Shown piece by piece: positions 1 through 14,483 of a stretch of DNA of 64,000 nt. This stretch comes from Excoecaria cochinchinensis (Eukaryota > Streptophyta > Magnoliopsida > Malpighiales > Euphorbiaceae): the NCBI GenBank assembly GCA_947683425.1, contig CANTUQ010000050.1, positions 14,872,501-14,936,500 of the forward strand, written 5' to 3'. The notes under the pieces are model-generated. The model saw only the letters and a program-made list of their open reading frames with translations. It did no database searches and had not been told where the DNA came from. The first letter of the stretch is position 1; every line of letters starts with the position of its first letter. The position numbers and the translations under genes were made by a program.

Positions 1-1869
1 GGATCTGACGAATTTTCACGGATTTCCCTAGGGGTACCCCTAGGGAAAATAGCCAGAATCGAAAAATCGTAAAAAGTGGTGAAATTTTGGATCCGAGTCC
101 AACAATCCGGGAAAACTTGATTGGAATAGCTACTGGAAGCTTGCCGGTCACAACGCATCGAGAATCGGCCTCGTCGGGATCTGACGAATTTTCACGAATT
201 TCCCTAGGGGTACCCCTAGGGAAAATCGCCAGAATCGAAAAATCGTAAAAAGTGGTGAAATTTTGGATCCGAGTCAACCAATCCTAGAAAATTTGATTGG
301 AATAGGTACAGGAAGCATGCCGGTCACAACGCATCGAGAATCGGTCTCGTCGGAATCTGACGAATTTTCACGGATTTCCCTAGGGGTACACCTAGGGAAA
401 ATCGCCAGAATCAAAAAATCGTAAAAAGTGGTGAAATTTTGGTTTCGAGTCCAACAATTCGGGAAATCTTGATTGGAATAGCTACTGGAAGCTTGCCGGT
501 CACAACACATCGAGAATCGGCCTCGTCGGGATATGACGAATTTTCACGGATTTCCCTAGGGGTACCCCTAAGGAAAATCGCAAGAATCGAAAAATCGTGA
601 AAAGTGGTGAAATTTTGGATCCGAGTCCAACTATCCGGGAAAACTTGATTGGAATAGGTACAGGAAGCTTGCCGGTCAAAACGCATCGAGGATCGGCCTC
701 GTCGGGATCTGACGAATTTTCACGGATTTCTCTAGGGGTACCCCTAGGGAAAATCGCCAGAATCGAAAAATCGTAAAAAGTGGTGAAATTTTGAATCCGA
801 GTCCATCAATCCGGGAAAACTTGATTGGAATAGCTACTGGAAGCTTGCCGGTCACAACGCATCGAGAATCGGCCTCGTCGGGATCTGACGGATTTCCCTA
901 GGGGTACCCCTATGGAAAATCGCCAGAATCGAAAAATCGTAAAAAGTGGTGAAATTTTTGATCCGACTCTAACAATCCGGGAAAACTTGATTTGAATAGC
1001 TACTGGAAGCTTGCTGGTCACAACGCATCGAGAATCGGCCTCGTCGGGATCTGACGGATTTCCCTAGGGGTAGCCCTAGGGAAAATCGCCAGAATCGAAA
1101 AATCGTAAAAAGTGGTGAAATTTTGGATCCGAGTCCAACAATCCGGGAAAACTTGATTGGAATAGTTACTGGAAGCTTGCCGGTCACAAAGCATCGAGAA
1201 TCGGCCTCGTCGGGATCTCACGGATTTCCCTAGGGGTACCTCTAGGGAAAATCGCCAGAATCGAAAAATTATAAAAAGTGGTGAAATTTTTGATCCCAGT
1301 CCAGCAATCCGGGAAAACTTAATTGGAATATCTACTGGAAGCTTGCCGGTCACAACGCATCGAGAATCGGCCTCGTCGGGATCTGACGAATTTCCATAGG
1401 GGTACCCCTAGGGAAAATCGCCAGAATCGAAAAATCGTAAAAAGTGGTGAAATTTTGGATCTGAGTCCAACAATCCGGGAAAACTTGATTGGAATAGCTA
1501 CAGGAAGCTTGCCGGTCACAACGCATTGAGAATCGGCCTCGTCGGGATATGACGAATTTTCACGGATTTTCCTAAGGGTACCCCTAGGGAAAATCGCCAT
1601 AATCGAAAAATCGTAAAAAGTGGTGAAATTTTGGATCCGAGTCCAACAATCTGGGAAAACTTGATTGGAATAGCTACTGGAAACTTGCCGGTCACAACGC
1701 ATCGAGAAGAGGCCTCGTCTGGATTTCACGGATTTCCCTAGGGGTACCCCTAGGGAAAATCGCAAGAATCGAAAAATCGTAAAAAGTGGTAAAATTTTTG
1801 ATCCGAGTCAAACAATCCGGGAAAACTTGATTGGAATAGCTACTGGAAGTTTGCCGGTCACAACGCATC

Positions 1870-3922
1870 GAGAATCGGCCTCATCGGGATCTGACGAATT
1901 TTCACGGATTTTCCTAGGGGTACCCCTAGGGAAAATCGCCAGAATCGAAAAATCGTAAAAAGTGGTAAAATTTTGGATCAGAGTCCAACAATCCGGAAAA
2001 ACTTGATTGGAATAGCTACTGGAAGCTTGCCGGTCACAACGCATCAAGAATCGGCCTCGTCGGGATCTGACGGATTTCCCTAGGGGTACCCCTAGGGAAA
2101 ATCGCCATAATCGAAAAATCGTAAAAAGTGGTGAAATTTTGGATTCGAGTCCAACAATCCGGGAAAACTTGATTGGAATAGCTACTGGAAGCTTGTCGGT
2201 AACAACGCATCGAGAATCGGGCTCATCGGGATCTGACGAATTTTCACGAATTTTCCTAGGGGTACCCCCTAGGGAAAATCGCCAGAATCGAAAAATCGTA
2301 AAAAGTGGTGAAATTTTGGATCCGAGTCCAACAATCCGGGAAAACTTGATTGGAATAGCTACTGGAAGCTTGCCGGTCACAACGCATCCAGAATCGGCCT
2401 CGTCGGGATCTGACGGATTTCCCTAGGGGTACCCTTATGGAAAATCGCCAGAATCGAAAAATCGTAAAAAGTGGTGAAATTTTGGATCCGAGTCCAACAA
2501 TCCGGGAAAACTTGATTGGAATAGCTACTGGAAGCTTGCCGGTCACAACGCATCAAGAATCGGCCTTGTCGGGATCTGACGGATTTCCCTAGGGGTACCC
2601 CTAGGGAAAATCGCCAGAATCGAAAAATCGTAAAAAGTGGTGAAATTTTGGATCCGAGTCCAACAATCCGGGAAAACTTGATTGGAATAGCTACTGCAAG
2701 CTTGCCGATCAAAACGCATCGAGAATCGGCCTCGTCGGGATTTGACGAATTTTCACGGATTTCCCTAGGGGTACCCCTAGGGAAAATCGCAAGAATCGAA
2801 AAATCGTAAAAAGTTGTGAAATTTTGGATCCGAGTCCAACAATCCGGGAAAACTTGATTGGAATAGCTACTGGAAGCTTGCCGGTCACAACGCATCGAGA
2901 ATCGTCCTCGTCGGGATCTGACGAATTTTCACGGATTTTCCTCGGGGTACCCCTAGGGAAAATCGCCAGAATCGAAAAATCGCAAAAAGTGGTGAAATTT
3001 TGGATCCGAGTCCAACAATCCGGGAAAACTTGATTGGAATAGCTACTGGAAGCTTGCCGGTCACAACGCATCAAGAATCGGCCTCGTCGGGATCGGACGG
3101 ATTTCCCTAGGGGTACCCCAAGAGAAAATCGCCAGAATCGAAAAATCGTAAAAAGTTGTGAAATTTTGGATCCGAGTCCAACAATCCGGGAAAACTTGAT
3201 TGGAATAGCTACTGGAAGCTTGCCGGTCACAACGCATCGAGAATCGGGCTCATCGGGATCTGACGAATTTTCACGGATTTTCATAGGGGTACCCCCTAGG
3301 GAAAATCGCCAGAATCGAAAAATCGTAAAAAGTGGTGAAATTTTGGATCCGAGTCCAACAATCCGGGAAAACTTGATTGGAATAGCTACTGGAAGCTTGC
3401 CGGTCACAACGCATCAAGAATCGGCCTCGTCGGGATCTGACGGATTTCCCTAGGGTTACCCCTAGGGAAAATAGCCAGAATCGAAAAATCGTAAAAAGTG
3501 GTGAAATTTTGGATCCGAGTCCAACAATCCGGGAAAACTTGATTGGAATAGTTACTGGAAGCTTGCCGGTCACAACGCATCAAGAATCGGCCTCGTCGGG
3601 ATCTAACGGATTTCCTTAGGTATACCCCTAGGGAAAATCGCCAGAATCGAAAAATCGTAAAAAGTGGTGAAATTTTGGATCCGAGTCCAACAATCCGGGA
3701 AAACTTTATTGGAATAGCTACTGGAAGCTTGCCGGTCACAACGCATCGAGAATCGGCCTCGTCGGGATCTGACGAATTTTCACGGATTTCCCTCGGGGTG
3801 CCCCTAGGGAAAATCGCCAGAATCGAAAAATCGTAAAAAGTGGTGAAATTTTGGATCCGAGTCCAACAATCCGGGAAAACTAGATCGGAATAGCTACTGG
3901 AAGCTTGCCGGTCACAACGCAT
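1870..3922 (+). repeat. Tandem duplication of a six-monomer block (1027-bp offset)
   Basis: The segment around 1870-2895 recurs around 2897-3922 with a constant offset of 1027 bp, which fits three 176-bp plus three 166-bp monomers plus one base. Shared rare variants include the extra-G palindrome (CTAGGGGGTACC-like, seen here as GGTACCCCCTAGG) at about 2263 and 3290. Point differences between the two units show that some time has passed since duplication. Confidence 0.75.
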
Positions 3923-6366
3923 CGAGAATCGGCCTCATCGGGATCTGACGAATTTTCACAGATTTCCCTAGGGGTACCCCTAGGGAAAATCGCCAGAATC
4001 GAAAAATCGTAAAAAGTGGTGAAATTTTGTATCCGAGTCCAACAATCCGGGAAAACTTGATTGGAATAGCTACTGGAAGCTTGCCGGTCACAACGTATCG
4101 AGAATCGGCCTCGTCGGGATATGACGAATTTTCACGGATTTCCCTAGGGGTACCCCTAGGGAAAATCTCCATAATCGAAAAATCGTAAAAAGTGGTGAAA
4201 TTTTGGATCCGAGTCCAACAATCCGGGAAAACTTGATTGGAATAGCTACTGGAAGCTTGCCGGTCACAACGCATCGAGAATCGGCCTCGTCGGGATCTGA
4301 CGAATTTTCACGGATTTCCCTAAGGGTACCCCTAGGGAAAATCGCCAGAATCGAAAAATCGTAAAAAGTGGTGAAATTTTGGATCTGAGTCCTACAATCC
4401 GGGAAAACTAGATTGGAATAGCTACTGGAAGCTTGCCGGTCACAACGCATCGAGAATCGGCCTCGTCGGGATCTAACGAATTTTCACGGATTTCCCTAGG
4501 GGTACCCCTAAGGAAAATCGCCAGAATCGAAAAATCGTAAAAAGTGGTTAAATTTTGGATTCGAGTCCAACAATCCGTGAAAACTCGATTGGAATAGCTA
4601 CTGGAAGCTTGCCGGTCACAACGCATCGAGAATCGGACTCGTCGGGATCTGACGAATTTTCACGGATTTCCCTAGGGGTACCCCTAAGGAAAATCGCCAG
4701 AATCGAAAAATCGTAAAAAGTGGTGAAATTTTGGATTCGAGTCCAACAATCCGGGAAAACTCGATTGGAATAGCTACTGGAAGCTTGCCGGTCACAACGC
4801 ATCGAGAATCGGACTCGTCGGGATCTGACGAATTTTCACGGATTTCCCTAGGGGTACCCCTAGGGAAAATCGCGAGAATCGAAAAAACGTAAAAAGTGGT
4901 GAAATTTTTGATCCGAGTCCAACAATCCGGGAAAACTTGATTGGAATAGCTACTGGAAGCTTGCCGGTCACAACGCATCAAGAATCGGCCTCGTCGGGAT
5001 CTGACGGATTTCCTTAGGTATACCCCTAGGGAAAATCGCCAGAATCGAAAAATCGTAAAAAGTGGTGAAATTTTGGATCCGAGTCCAACAATCCGGGAAA
5101 ACTTTATTGGAATAGCTACTGGAAGCTTGCCGGTCACAACGCATCGAGAATCGGCCTCGTCGGGATCTGACGAATTTTCACGGATTTCCCTCGGGGTACC
5201 CCTAGGGAAAATCGCCAGAATCGAAAAATCGTAAAAAGTGGTGAAATTTTGGATCCGAGTCCAACAATCCGGGAAAACTAGATCGGAATAGCTACTGGAA
5301 GCTTGCCGGTCACAACGCATCGAGAATCGGCCTCATCGGGATCTGACGAATTTTCACAGATTTCCCTAGGGGTACCCCTAGGGAAAATCGCCAGAATCGA
5401 AAAATCGTAAAAAGTGGTGAAATTTTGTATCCGAGTCCAACAATCCGGGAAAACTTGATTGGAATAGCTACTGGAAGCTTGCCGGTCACAACGTATCGAG
5501 AATCGGCCTCGTCGGGATATGACGAATTTTCACGGATTTTCCTAGGGGTACCCCTAGGGAAAATCTCCATAATCGAAAAATCGTAAAAAGTGGTGAAATT
5601 TTGGATCCGAGTCCAACAATCCGGGAAAACTTGATTGGAATAGCTACTGGAAGCTTGCCGGTCACAACGCATCGAGAATCGGCCTCGTCGGGATCTGACG
5701 AATTTTCACGGATTTCCCTAAGGGTACCCCTAGGGAAAATCGACAGAATCGAAAAATCGTAAAAAGTGGTGAAATTTTGGATCTGAGTCCAACAATCCGG
5801 GAAAACTAGATTGGAATAGCTACTGGAAGCTTGCCGGTCACAACGCATCGAGAATCGGCCTCGTCGGGATCTAACGAATTTTCACGGATTTCCCTAGGGG
5901 TACCCCTAAGGAAAATCGCCAGAATCGAAAAATCGTAAAAAGTGGTTAAATTTTGGATTCGAGTCCAACAATCCGGGAAAACTCGATTGGAATAGCTACT
6001 GGAAGCTTGCCGGTCACAACGCATCGAGAATCGGACTCGTCGGGATCTGACGAATTTTCACGGATTTCCCTAGGGGTACCCCTAAGGAAAATCGCCAGAA
6101 TTGAAAAATCGTAAAAAGTGGTGAAATTTTGGATTCGAGTCCAACAATCCGGGAAAACTCAATTGGAATAGCTACTGGAAGCTTGCCGGTCACAACGCAT
6201 CGAGAATCGGACTCGTCGGGATCTGACGAATTTTCACGGATTTCCCTAGGGGTACCCCTAGGGAAAATCGCCAGAATCGAAAAAACGTAAAAAGTGGTGA
6301 AATTTTTGATCCGAGTCCAACAATCCGGAAAAACTTGATTGGAATAGCTACTGGAAGCTTGCCGGT
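3571..6366 (+). repeat. Tandem duplication of an eight-monomer block (1398-bp offset)
   Basis: Units of about 3571-4968 and 4969-6366 match at an offset of exactly 1398 bp, equal to seven 176-bp plus one 166-bp monomer. Diagnostic shared variants are TTAGGTATACCCC (about 3615 and 5013), GGAAAACTAGATCGG (about 3880 and 5278) and a run of GGACTCGTCGG at the end. The match fades after about 6366. Confidence 0.8.
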
Positions 6367-7009
6367 CACAACGCACCGTGAATCGGACTCGTCGGGATCT
6401 CACGGATTTCCCTAGGGGTACCCCAAGGGAAAATCGCCAGAATCGAAAAATCGTAAAAAGTGGTGAAATTTGTGATCCGAGTCCAACAATCTGGGAAAAC
6501 TTGATTGGAATAGTTACTGGAAGCTTGCCGGTCACAACGCATCGAGAGTCGGCCTCTTCGGGATCTGACGGATTTCGCTAGGGGTACCCCTAGGGAAAAT
6601 CGCCAGAATGGAAAAATCGTAAAAAGTGGTGAAATTTTGGATCCGAGTCCAACAATCCGGGAAAACTTGATTGGAATAGTTACTGGAAGCTTGCCGGTCA
6701 CAACGCATCGAGAATCGGCCTCGTCGGGATCTCACGGATTTCCCTAGGGGTACCCCTAGGGAAAATCGCCAGAATCGAAAATTCGTAAAAAGTGGTGAAA
6801 TTTTGGATCCGAGTCCAACAATCCGGGAAAACTTGATTGGAATAGCTACAGGAAGCTTGCCGGTCACAACGCATTGAGAATCGGTCTCGTCGGAATCTGA
6901 CGAATTTTCACGGATTTTCCTAAGGGTACCCCTAGGGAAAATCGCCAGAATCGAAAAATCGTAAAAAGTGGTGAAATTTTGGATCCGAGTCCAACAATCC
7001 GGGAAAACT

Positions 7010-8340
7010 TAATTGGAATACCTACTGGAAACTTGCCGGTCACAACGCATCGAGAATAGGCCTCGTCTGGATCTCACGGATTTCCCTAGGGGTATCCCTA
7101 GGGAAAATCGCAAGAATCGAAAAATCGTAAAAAGTGGAAAAATTTTTGATCCGAGTCCAACAATGCGGGAAAACTTGATTGGAATAGCTACTGGAAGCTT
7201 GCCGGTCACAACGCATCGAGAATCGGCCTCATCGGGATCTGACGAATTTTCACGGATTTTCCTAGGGGTACCCCTAGGGAAAATCGCCAGAATCGAAAAA
7301 TCGTAAAAAGTGGTGAAATTTTGGATCCGAGTCCAACAATCCGGGAAAACTTGATTGGAATAGCTACTGGAAGCTTACCGGTCACAACGCATCGAGAATC
7401 GGCCTCGTCTGGATCTGACGGATTTCCCTAGGGGTACCCCTAGGGAAAATCGCCAGAATCGAAAAATCGTAAAAAGTGGTGAAATTTTTGGATCCGAGTC
7501 CAACAATCCGGGAAAACTTGATTGGAATACCTACTGGAAGCTTGCCGGTCACAACGCATCGAGAATCGGCCTCGTCGGGATCTGACGGATTTCCCTAGGA
7601 GTACCCCTAGGAAAAATCGCCAGAATCGAAAAATCGTAAAAAGTGGTGAAATTTTTGATCCGAGTCCAACAATCCGGGAAAACTTGATTGGAATAGCTAC
7701 TGGAAGCTTGCCGGTCACAACGCATCGAGAATCGGCCTCAACGGGATCTGACGAATTTTCACGGATTTTCCTAGGGGTACCCCTAGGGAAAATCGCCAGA
7801 ATCGAAAAATCGTAAAAAGTGGTGAAATTTTGGATCCGAGTCCAACAATCCGGGAAAACTTGATTGGAATAGCTACTGGAAGCTTGCCGGTCACAACGCA
7901 TCGAGAATCGGCCTCGTCTGGATCTGACGGATTTCCCTAGGGGTACCCCTAGGGAAAATCGCCAGAATCGAAAAATCGTAAAAAGTGGTGAAATTTTTGG
8001 ATCCGAGTCCAACAATCCGGGAAAACTTGATTGGAATAGCTACTGGAAGCTTGCCGGTCACAACGCATCGAGAATCGGCCTCGTCGGGATCTGACGGATT
8101 TCCCTAGGAGTACCCCTAGGAAAAATCGCCAGAATCGAAAAATCGTAAAAAGTGGTGAAATTTTTGATCCGAGTCCAACAATCCGGGAAAACTTGATTGG
8201 AATAGCTACTGGAAGCTTGCCGGTCACAACGCATCGAGAATCGGCCTCATCGGGATCTGACGAATTTTCACGGATTTTCCTAGGGGTACCCCTAGGGAAA
8301 ATCGCCAGAATCGAAAAATCGTAAAAAGTGGTGAAATTTT
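7010..8340 (+). repeat. Three-monomer tandem duplication (509-bp offset)
   Basis: A three-monomer block repeats at 509 bp (two 166-bp plus one 176-bp plus one base). Examples are the GGAATACCTACTGG variant at about 7015 and 7524, and a GAAATTTTTGGATCC variant at about 7480 and 7990. Part of a third copy follows to about 8340. Confidence 0.7.
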
Positions 8341-8407
8341 GGATCTGAGTCCAACAATCCGGGAAAACTTGATTGGAATAGCTACAGGAAGCTTGCCGGT
8401 CACAACG

Positions 8408-9480
8408 CATTGAGAATCGGCCTCGTCGGGATATGACGAATTTTCACGGATTTTCCTAAGGGTACCCCTAGGGAAAATCGCCATAATCGAAAAATCGTAA
8501 AAAGTGGTGAAATTTTGGATCCGAGTCCAACAATCTGGGAAAACTTGATTGGAATAACTACTGGAAACTTGCCGGTCACAACGCATCGAGAAGAGGCCTC
8601 GTCTGGATTTCACGGATTTCCCTAGGGGTACCCCTAGGGAAAATCGCAAGAATCGAAAAATCGTAAAAAGTGGTAAAATTTTTGATCCGAGTCAAACAAT
8701 CCGGGAAAACTTGATTGGAATAGCTACTGGAAGCTTGCCGGTCACAACGCATCGAGAATCGGCCTCATCGGGATCTGACGAATTTTCACGAATTTTCCTA
8801 GGGGTACCCCTAGGGAAAATCGCCAGAATCGAAAAATCGTAAAAAGTGGTAAAATTTTGGATCAGAGTCCAACAATCCGGAAAAACTTGATTGGAATAGC
8901 TACTGGAAGCTTGCCGGTCACAACGCATCAAGAATCGGCCTCGTCGGGATCTGACGGATTTCCCTAGGGGTACCCCTAGGGAAAATAGCCAGAATCGAAA
9001 AATCGTAAAAAGTGGTGAAATTTTGGATCCGAGTCCAACAATCTGGGAAAACTTGATTGGAATAACTACTGGAAACTTGCCGGTCACAACGCATCGAGAA
9101 GAGGCCTCGTCTGGATTTCACGGATTTCCCTAGGGGTACCCCTAGGGAAAATCGCAAGAATCGAAAAATCGTAAAAAGTGGTAAAATTTTTGATCCGAGT
9201 CAAACAATCCGGGAAAACTTGATTGGAATAGCTACTGGAAGCTTGCCGGTCACAACGCATCGAGAATCGGCCTCATCGGGATCTGACGAATTTTCACGAA
9301 TTTTCCTAGGGGTACCCCTAGGGAAAATCGCCAGAATCGAAAAATCGTAAAAAGTGGTAAAATTTTGGATCAGAGTCCAACAATCCGGAAAAACTTGATT
9401 GGAATAGCTACTGGAAGCTTGCCGGTCACAACGCATCGAGAATCGGCCTCGTCGGGATCTAACGAATTTTCACGGATTTC
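8408..9480 (+). repeat. Three-monomer block, tandem and also dispersed in the array
   Basis: A block marked by CAATCTGGGAAAACTTG, GGAAACTTGCC and GAGAAGAGGCCTCGTCTGG occurs at 8531 and again 508 bp later at 9039. The same combination is found at 1647 (offset 6884) and at 11600 (offset 2561 from 9039). A multi-variant haplotype shared between distant positions suggests block transfer or larger duplications later broken up. Confidence 0.65.
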
Positions 9481-12400
9481 CCTAGGGGTACCCCTAAGGA
9501 AAATCGCCAGAATCGAAAAATCGTAAAAAGTGGTGAAATTTTGGATCCGAGTCCAACAATCCGGGAAAACTTGATTGGAATAGCTACTTGAAGCTTGCCG
9601 GTCACAACGCATCGAGAATCGGCCTCGTCGGGATCTGACGGATTTCCCTAGGGGTACCCCTAGGGAAAATCGCCAGAATCGAAAAATCGTAAAAAGTGGT
9701 GAAATTTTGGATCCAAGTCCAACAATCCGGGAAAACTTGATTGGAATAGCTACAGGAAGCTTGCCGGTCACAACACATCGAGAATCGGCCTCGTCGGGAT
9801 CTGACGAATTTTCACGGATTTCCCTAGGGGGTACCCCTAGGGAAAATCACCAGAATCGAAAAATTGTAAAAAGTGGTGAAATTTTGGATCCGAGTCCAAT
9901 AATCCGGGAAAACTTGATTGGAATAGTTACTGGAATCTTGCCGGTCACAACGCATCGAGAATCGGCCTCGTCGCGATCTCACGGATTTCCCTAGGGGTAC
10001 CCCTAGGGAAAATCGCCAGAATCGAAAAATCGTAAAAAGTGGTGAAATTTTGGATCCGAGTCCAACAATTCGGGAAAACTTGATTGGAATAGCTACTGGA
10101 AGCTTGCCGGTCACAACGCATCGAGAATCGGCCTCGTCGGGATCTGACGAATTTTCACGGATTTCCCTAGGGGTACCCCTAGGCAAAATCGCCAGAATCG
10201 AAAAATCGTAAAAAGTGGTGAAATTTTGGATCCGAGTCCAACAATCCGGGAAAACTTGATTGGAATAGATACTGGAAGCTTGCCGGTCAAAACGCATCGA
10301 GAATCGGCCTCGTCGGGATCTCACGGATTTCCCTAGGGGTACCCCTAGGGAAAATCGCCAGAATCGAAAAATCGTAAAAAGTGGTGAAATTTTGGATCCG
10401 AGTCCAACAATCCGGGAAAACTAGATTGAAATAGCTACTGGAAGCTTGCCGGTCACAACGCATCGAGAATCGGCCTCGTCGGGATCTGACGAATTTTCAC
10501 GGATTTCCCTAGGGGTACCCCTAGGGAAAATCGCCAGAATCGAAAAATCGTAAAAAGTGGTGAAATTTTGGATCCGAGTCCAACAATCCGGGAAAACTTG
10601 ATTGGAATAGCTACTGGAAGCTTGCCGGTCACAACGCATCGAGAATCGGCCTCGTCGGGATCTGACGGATTTCCCTAGGGGTACCCCTAAGGAAAATCGC
10701 CAGAATCGAAAAATCGTAAAAAGTGGTGAAATTTTGGATCCGAGTCCAACAATCCGGGAAAACTTGATTGGAATAGCTACTGGAAGCTTGCCGGTCACAA
10801 CGCATCGAGAATCGGCCTCGTCGGGATCTGACGGATTTCCCTAGGGGTACCCCTAGGGAAAATCGCCAGAATCGAAAAATCGTAAAAAGTGGTGAAATTT
10901 TGGATCCGAGTCCAACAATCCGGAAAAACTTGATTGGAATAGCTACAGGAAGCTTGCCGGTCACAACGCATCGAGAATCGGCCTCGTCGGGATCTGACGA
11001 ATTTTCACGGATTTCCCTAGGGGTACCCTTAAGGAAAATCGCCAGAATCGAAAAATCGTAAAAAGTGGTGAAATTTTGGATCCGAGTACAACAATCCGGG
11101 AAAACTTGATTGGAATAGATACTGGAAGCTTGCCGGTCAAAACGCATCGAGAATCGGCCTCGTCGGGATCTCACGGATTTCCCTAGGGGTACCCCTAGGG
11201 AAAATCGCCAGAATCGAAAAATCGTAAAAAGTGGTGAAATTTTGGATCCGAGTCCAACAATCCGGGAAAACTAGATTGAAATAGCTACTGGAAGCTTGCC
11301 GGTCACAACGCATCGAGAATCGGCCTCGTCGGGATCTGACGAATTTTCACGGATTTCCCTAGGGGTACCCCTAGGGAAAATCGCCAGAATCGAAAAATCG
11401 TAAAAAGTGGTGAAATTTTGGATCCGAGTCCAACAATCCGGGAAAACTTGAATGGAATAGCTACTGGAAGCTTGCCGGTCACAACGCATCGAGAATCGGC
11501 CTCGTCGGGATCTGACGGATTTCCCTAGGGGTACCCCTAAGGAAAATCGCCAGAATCGAAAAATCGTAAAAAGTGGTGAAATTTTGGATCCGAGTCCAAC
11601 AATCTGGGAAAACTTGATTGGAATAGCTACTGGAAACTTGCCGGTCACAACGCATCGAGAAGAGGCCTCGTCTGGATTTCACGGATTTCCCTAGGGGTAC
11701 CCCTAGGGAAAATCGCAAGAATCGAAAAATCGTAAAAAGTGGTAAAATTTTTGATCCGAGTCAAACAATCCGGGAAAACTTGATTGGAATAGCTACTGGA
11801 AGCTTGCCGGTCACAACGCATCGAGAATCGGCCTCATCGGGATCTGACGAATTTTCACGAATTTTCCTAGGGGTACCCCTAGGGAAAATCGCCAGAATCG
11901 AAAAATCGTAAAAAGTGGTAAAATTTTGGATCAGAGTCCAACAATCCGGAAAAACTTGATTGGAATAGCTACTGGAAGCTTGCCGGTCACAACGCATCAA
12001 GAATCGGCCTCGTCGGGATCTGACGGATTTCCCTAGGGGTACCCCTAGGGAAAATAGCCAGAATCGAAAAATCGTAAAAAGTGGTGAAATTTTGGATCCG
12101 AGTCCAACAATCCGGGAAAACTTGATTGGAATAGCTACTGGAAGCTTGCCGGTCACAACGCATCAAGAATCGGCCTCGTCGGGATCTGACGGATTTCCCT
12201 AGGGGTACCCCTAGGGAAAATCGCCAGAATCGAAAAATCGTAAAAAGTGGTGAAATTTTTGATCCGAGTCCAACAATCCGGCAAAACTAGATTGAAATAG
12301 CTACTGGAAGCTTGCCGGTCACAACGCATCGAGAATCGGCCTCGTCGGGATCTGACGAATTTTCACGGATTTCCCTAGGGGTACCCCTAGGGAAAATCGC

Positions 12401-14483
12401 CAGAATCGAAAAATCGTAAAAAGTGGTGAAATTTTGGATCCGAGTCCAACAATCCGGGAAAACTTGATTGGAATAGCTACTTGAAGCTTGCCGGTCACAA
12501 CGCATCGAGAATCGGCCTCGTCGGGATCTGACGGATTTCCCTAGGGGTACCCCTAGGGAAAATCGCCAGAATCGAAAAATCGTAAAAAGTGGTGAAATTT
12601 TGGATCCAAGTCCAACAATCCGGGAAAACTTGATTGGAATAGCTACAGGAAGCTTGCCGGTCACAACGCATCGAGAATCGGCCTCGTCGGGATCTGACGA
12701 ATTTTCACGGATTTCCCTAGGGGGTACCCCTAGGGAAAATCACCAGAATCGAAAAATTGTAAAAAGTGGTGAAATTTTGGATCCGAGTCCAATAATCCGG
12801 GAAAACTTGATTGGAATAGTTACTGGAATCTTGCCGGTCACAACGCATCGAGAATCGGCCTCGTCGCGATCTCACGGATTTCCCTAGGGGTACCCCTAGG
12901 GAAAATCGCCAGAATCGAAAAATCGTAAAAAGTGGTGAAATTTTGGATCCGAGTCCAACAATTCGGGAAAACTTGATTGGAATAGCTACTGGAAGCTTGC
13001 CGGTCACAACGCATCGAGAATCGGCCTCGTCGGGATCTGACGAATTTTCACGGATTTCCCTAGGGGTACCCCTAGGCAAAATCGCCAGAATCGAAAAATC
13101 GTAAAAAGTGGTGAAATTTTGGATCCGAGTCCAACAATCCGGGAAAACTTGATTGGAATAGATACTGGAAGCTTGCCGGTCACAACGCATCGAGAATCGG
13201 CCTCGTCGGGATCTCACGGATTTCCCTAGGGGTACCCCTAGGGAAAATCGCCAGAATCGAAAAATCGTAAAAAGTGGTGAAATTTTGGATCCGAGTCCAA
13301 CAATCCGGGAAAACTAGATTGAAATAGCTACTGGAAGCTTGCCGGTCACAACGCATCGAGAATCGGCCTCGTCGGGATCTGACGAATTTTCACGGATTTC
13401 CCTAGGGGTACCCCTAGGGAAAATCGCCAGAATCGAAAAATCGTAAAAAGTGGTGAAATTTTGGATCCGAGTCCAACAATCCGGGAAAACTTGATTGGAA
13501 TAGCTACTGGAAGCTTGCCGGTCACAACGCATCGAGAATCGGCCTCGTCGGGATCTGACGGATTTCCCTAGGGGTACCCCTAAGGAAAATCGCCAGAATC
13601 GAAAAATCGTAAAAAGTGGTGAAATTTTGGATCCGAGTCCAACAATCCGGGAAAACTTGATTGGAATAGCTACTGGAAGCTTGCCGGTCACAACGCATCG
13701 AGAATCGGCCTCGTCGGGATCTGACGGATTTCCCTAGGGGTACCCCTAGGGAAAATCGCCAGAATCGAAAAATCGTAAAAAGTGGTGAAATTTTGGATCC
13801 GAGTCCAACAATCCGGAAAAACTTGATTGGAATAGCTACAGGAAGCTTGCCGGTCACAACGCATCGAGAATCGGCCTCGTCGGGATCTGACGAATTTTCA
13901 CGGATTTCCCTAGGGGTACCCTTAAGGAAAATCGCCAGAATCGAAAAATCGTAAAAAGTGGTGAAATTTTGGATCCGAGTACAACAATCCGGGAAAACTT
14001 GATTGGAATAGATACTGGAAGCTTGCCGGTCAAAACGCATCGAGAATCGGCCTCGTCGGGATCTCACGGATTTCCCTAGGGGTACCCCTAGGGAAAATCG
14101 CCAGAATCGAAAAATCGTAAAAAGTGGTGAAATTTTGGATCCGAGTCCAACAATCCGGGAAAACTAGATTGAAATAGCTACTGGAAGCTTGCCGGTCACA
14201 ACGCATCGAGAATCGGCCTCGTCGGGATCTGACGAATTTTCACGGATTTCCCTAGGGGTACCCCTAGGGAAAATCGCCAGAATCGAAAAATCGTAAAAAG
14301 TGGTGAAATTTTGGATCCGAGTCCAACAATCCGGGAAAACTTGAATGGAATAGCTACTGGAAGCTTGCCGGTCACAACGCATCGAGAATCGGCCTCGTCG
14401 GGATCTGACGGATTTCCCTAGGGGTACCCCTAAGGAAAATCGCCAGAATCGAAAAATCGTAAAAAGTGGTGAAATTTTGGATC
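9420..14483 (+). repeat. Tandem duplication of a 2893-bp block
   Basis: The stretch 9420-11590 recurs at 12313-14483 with a constant 2893-bp offset, about 17 monomers. Shared rare variants include GCTACTTGAAGCTTGCC (9582 and 12475), GGATCCAAGTCC (9709 and 12602), the extra-G palindrome (9826 and 12719) and AAAACTAGATTGAAATAG (10430 and 13323). The end of the first unit (11590-12312) is not matched in the second unit and instead carries the dispersed block seen at 8531. Confidence 0.8.
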
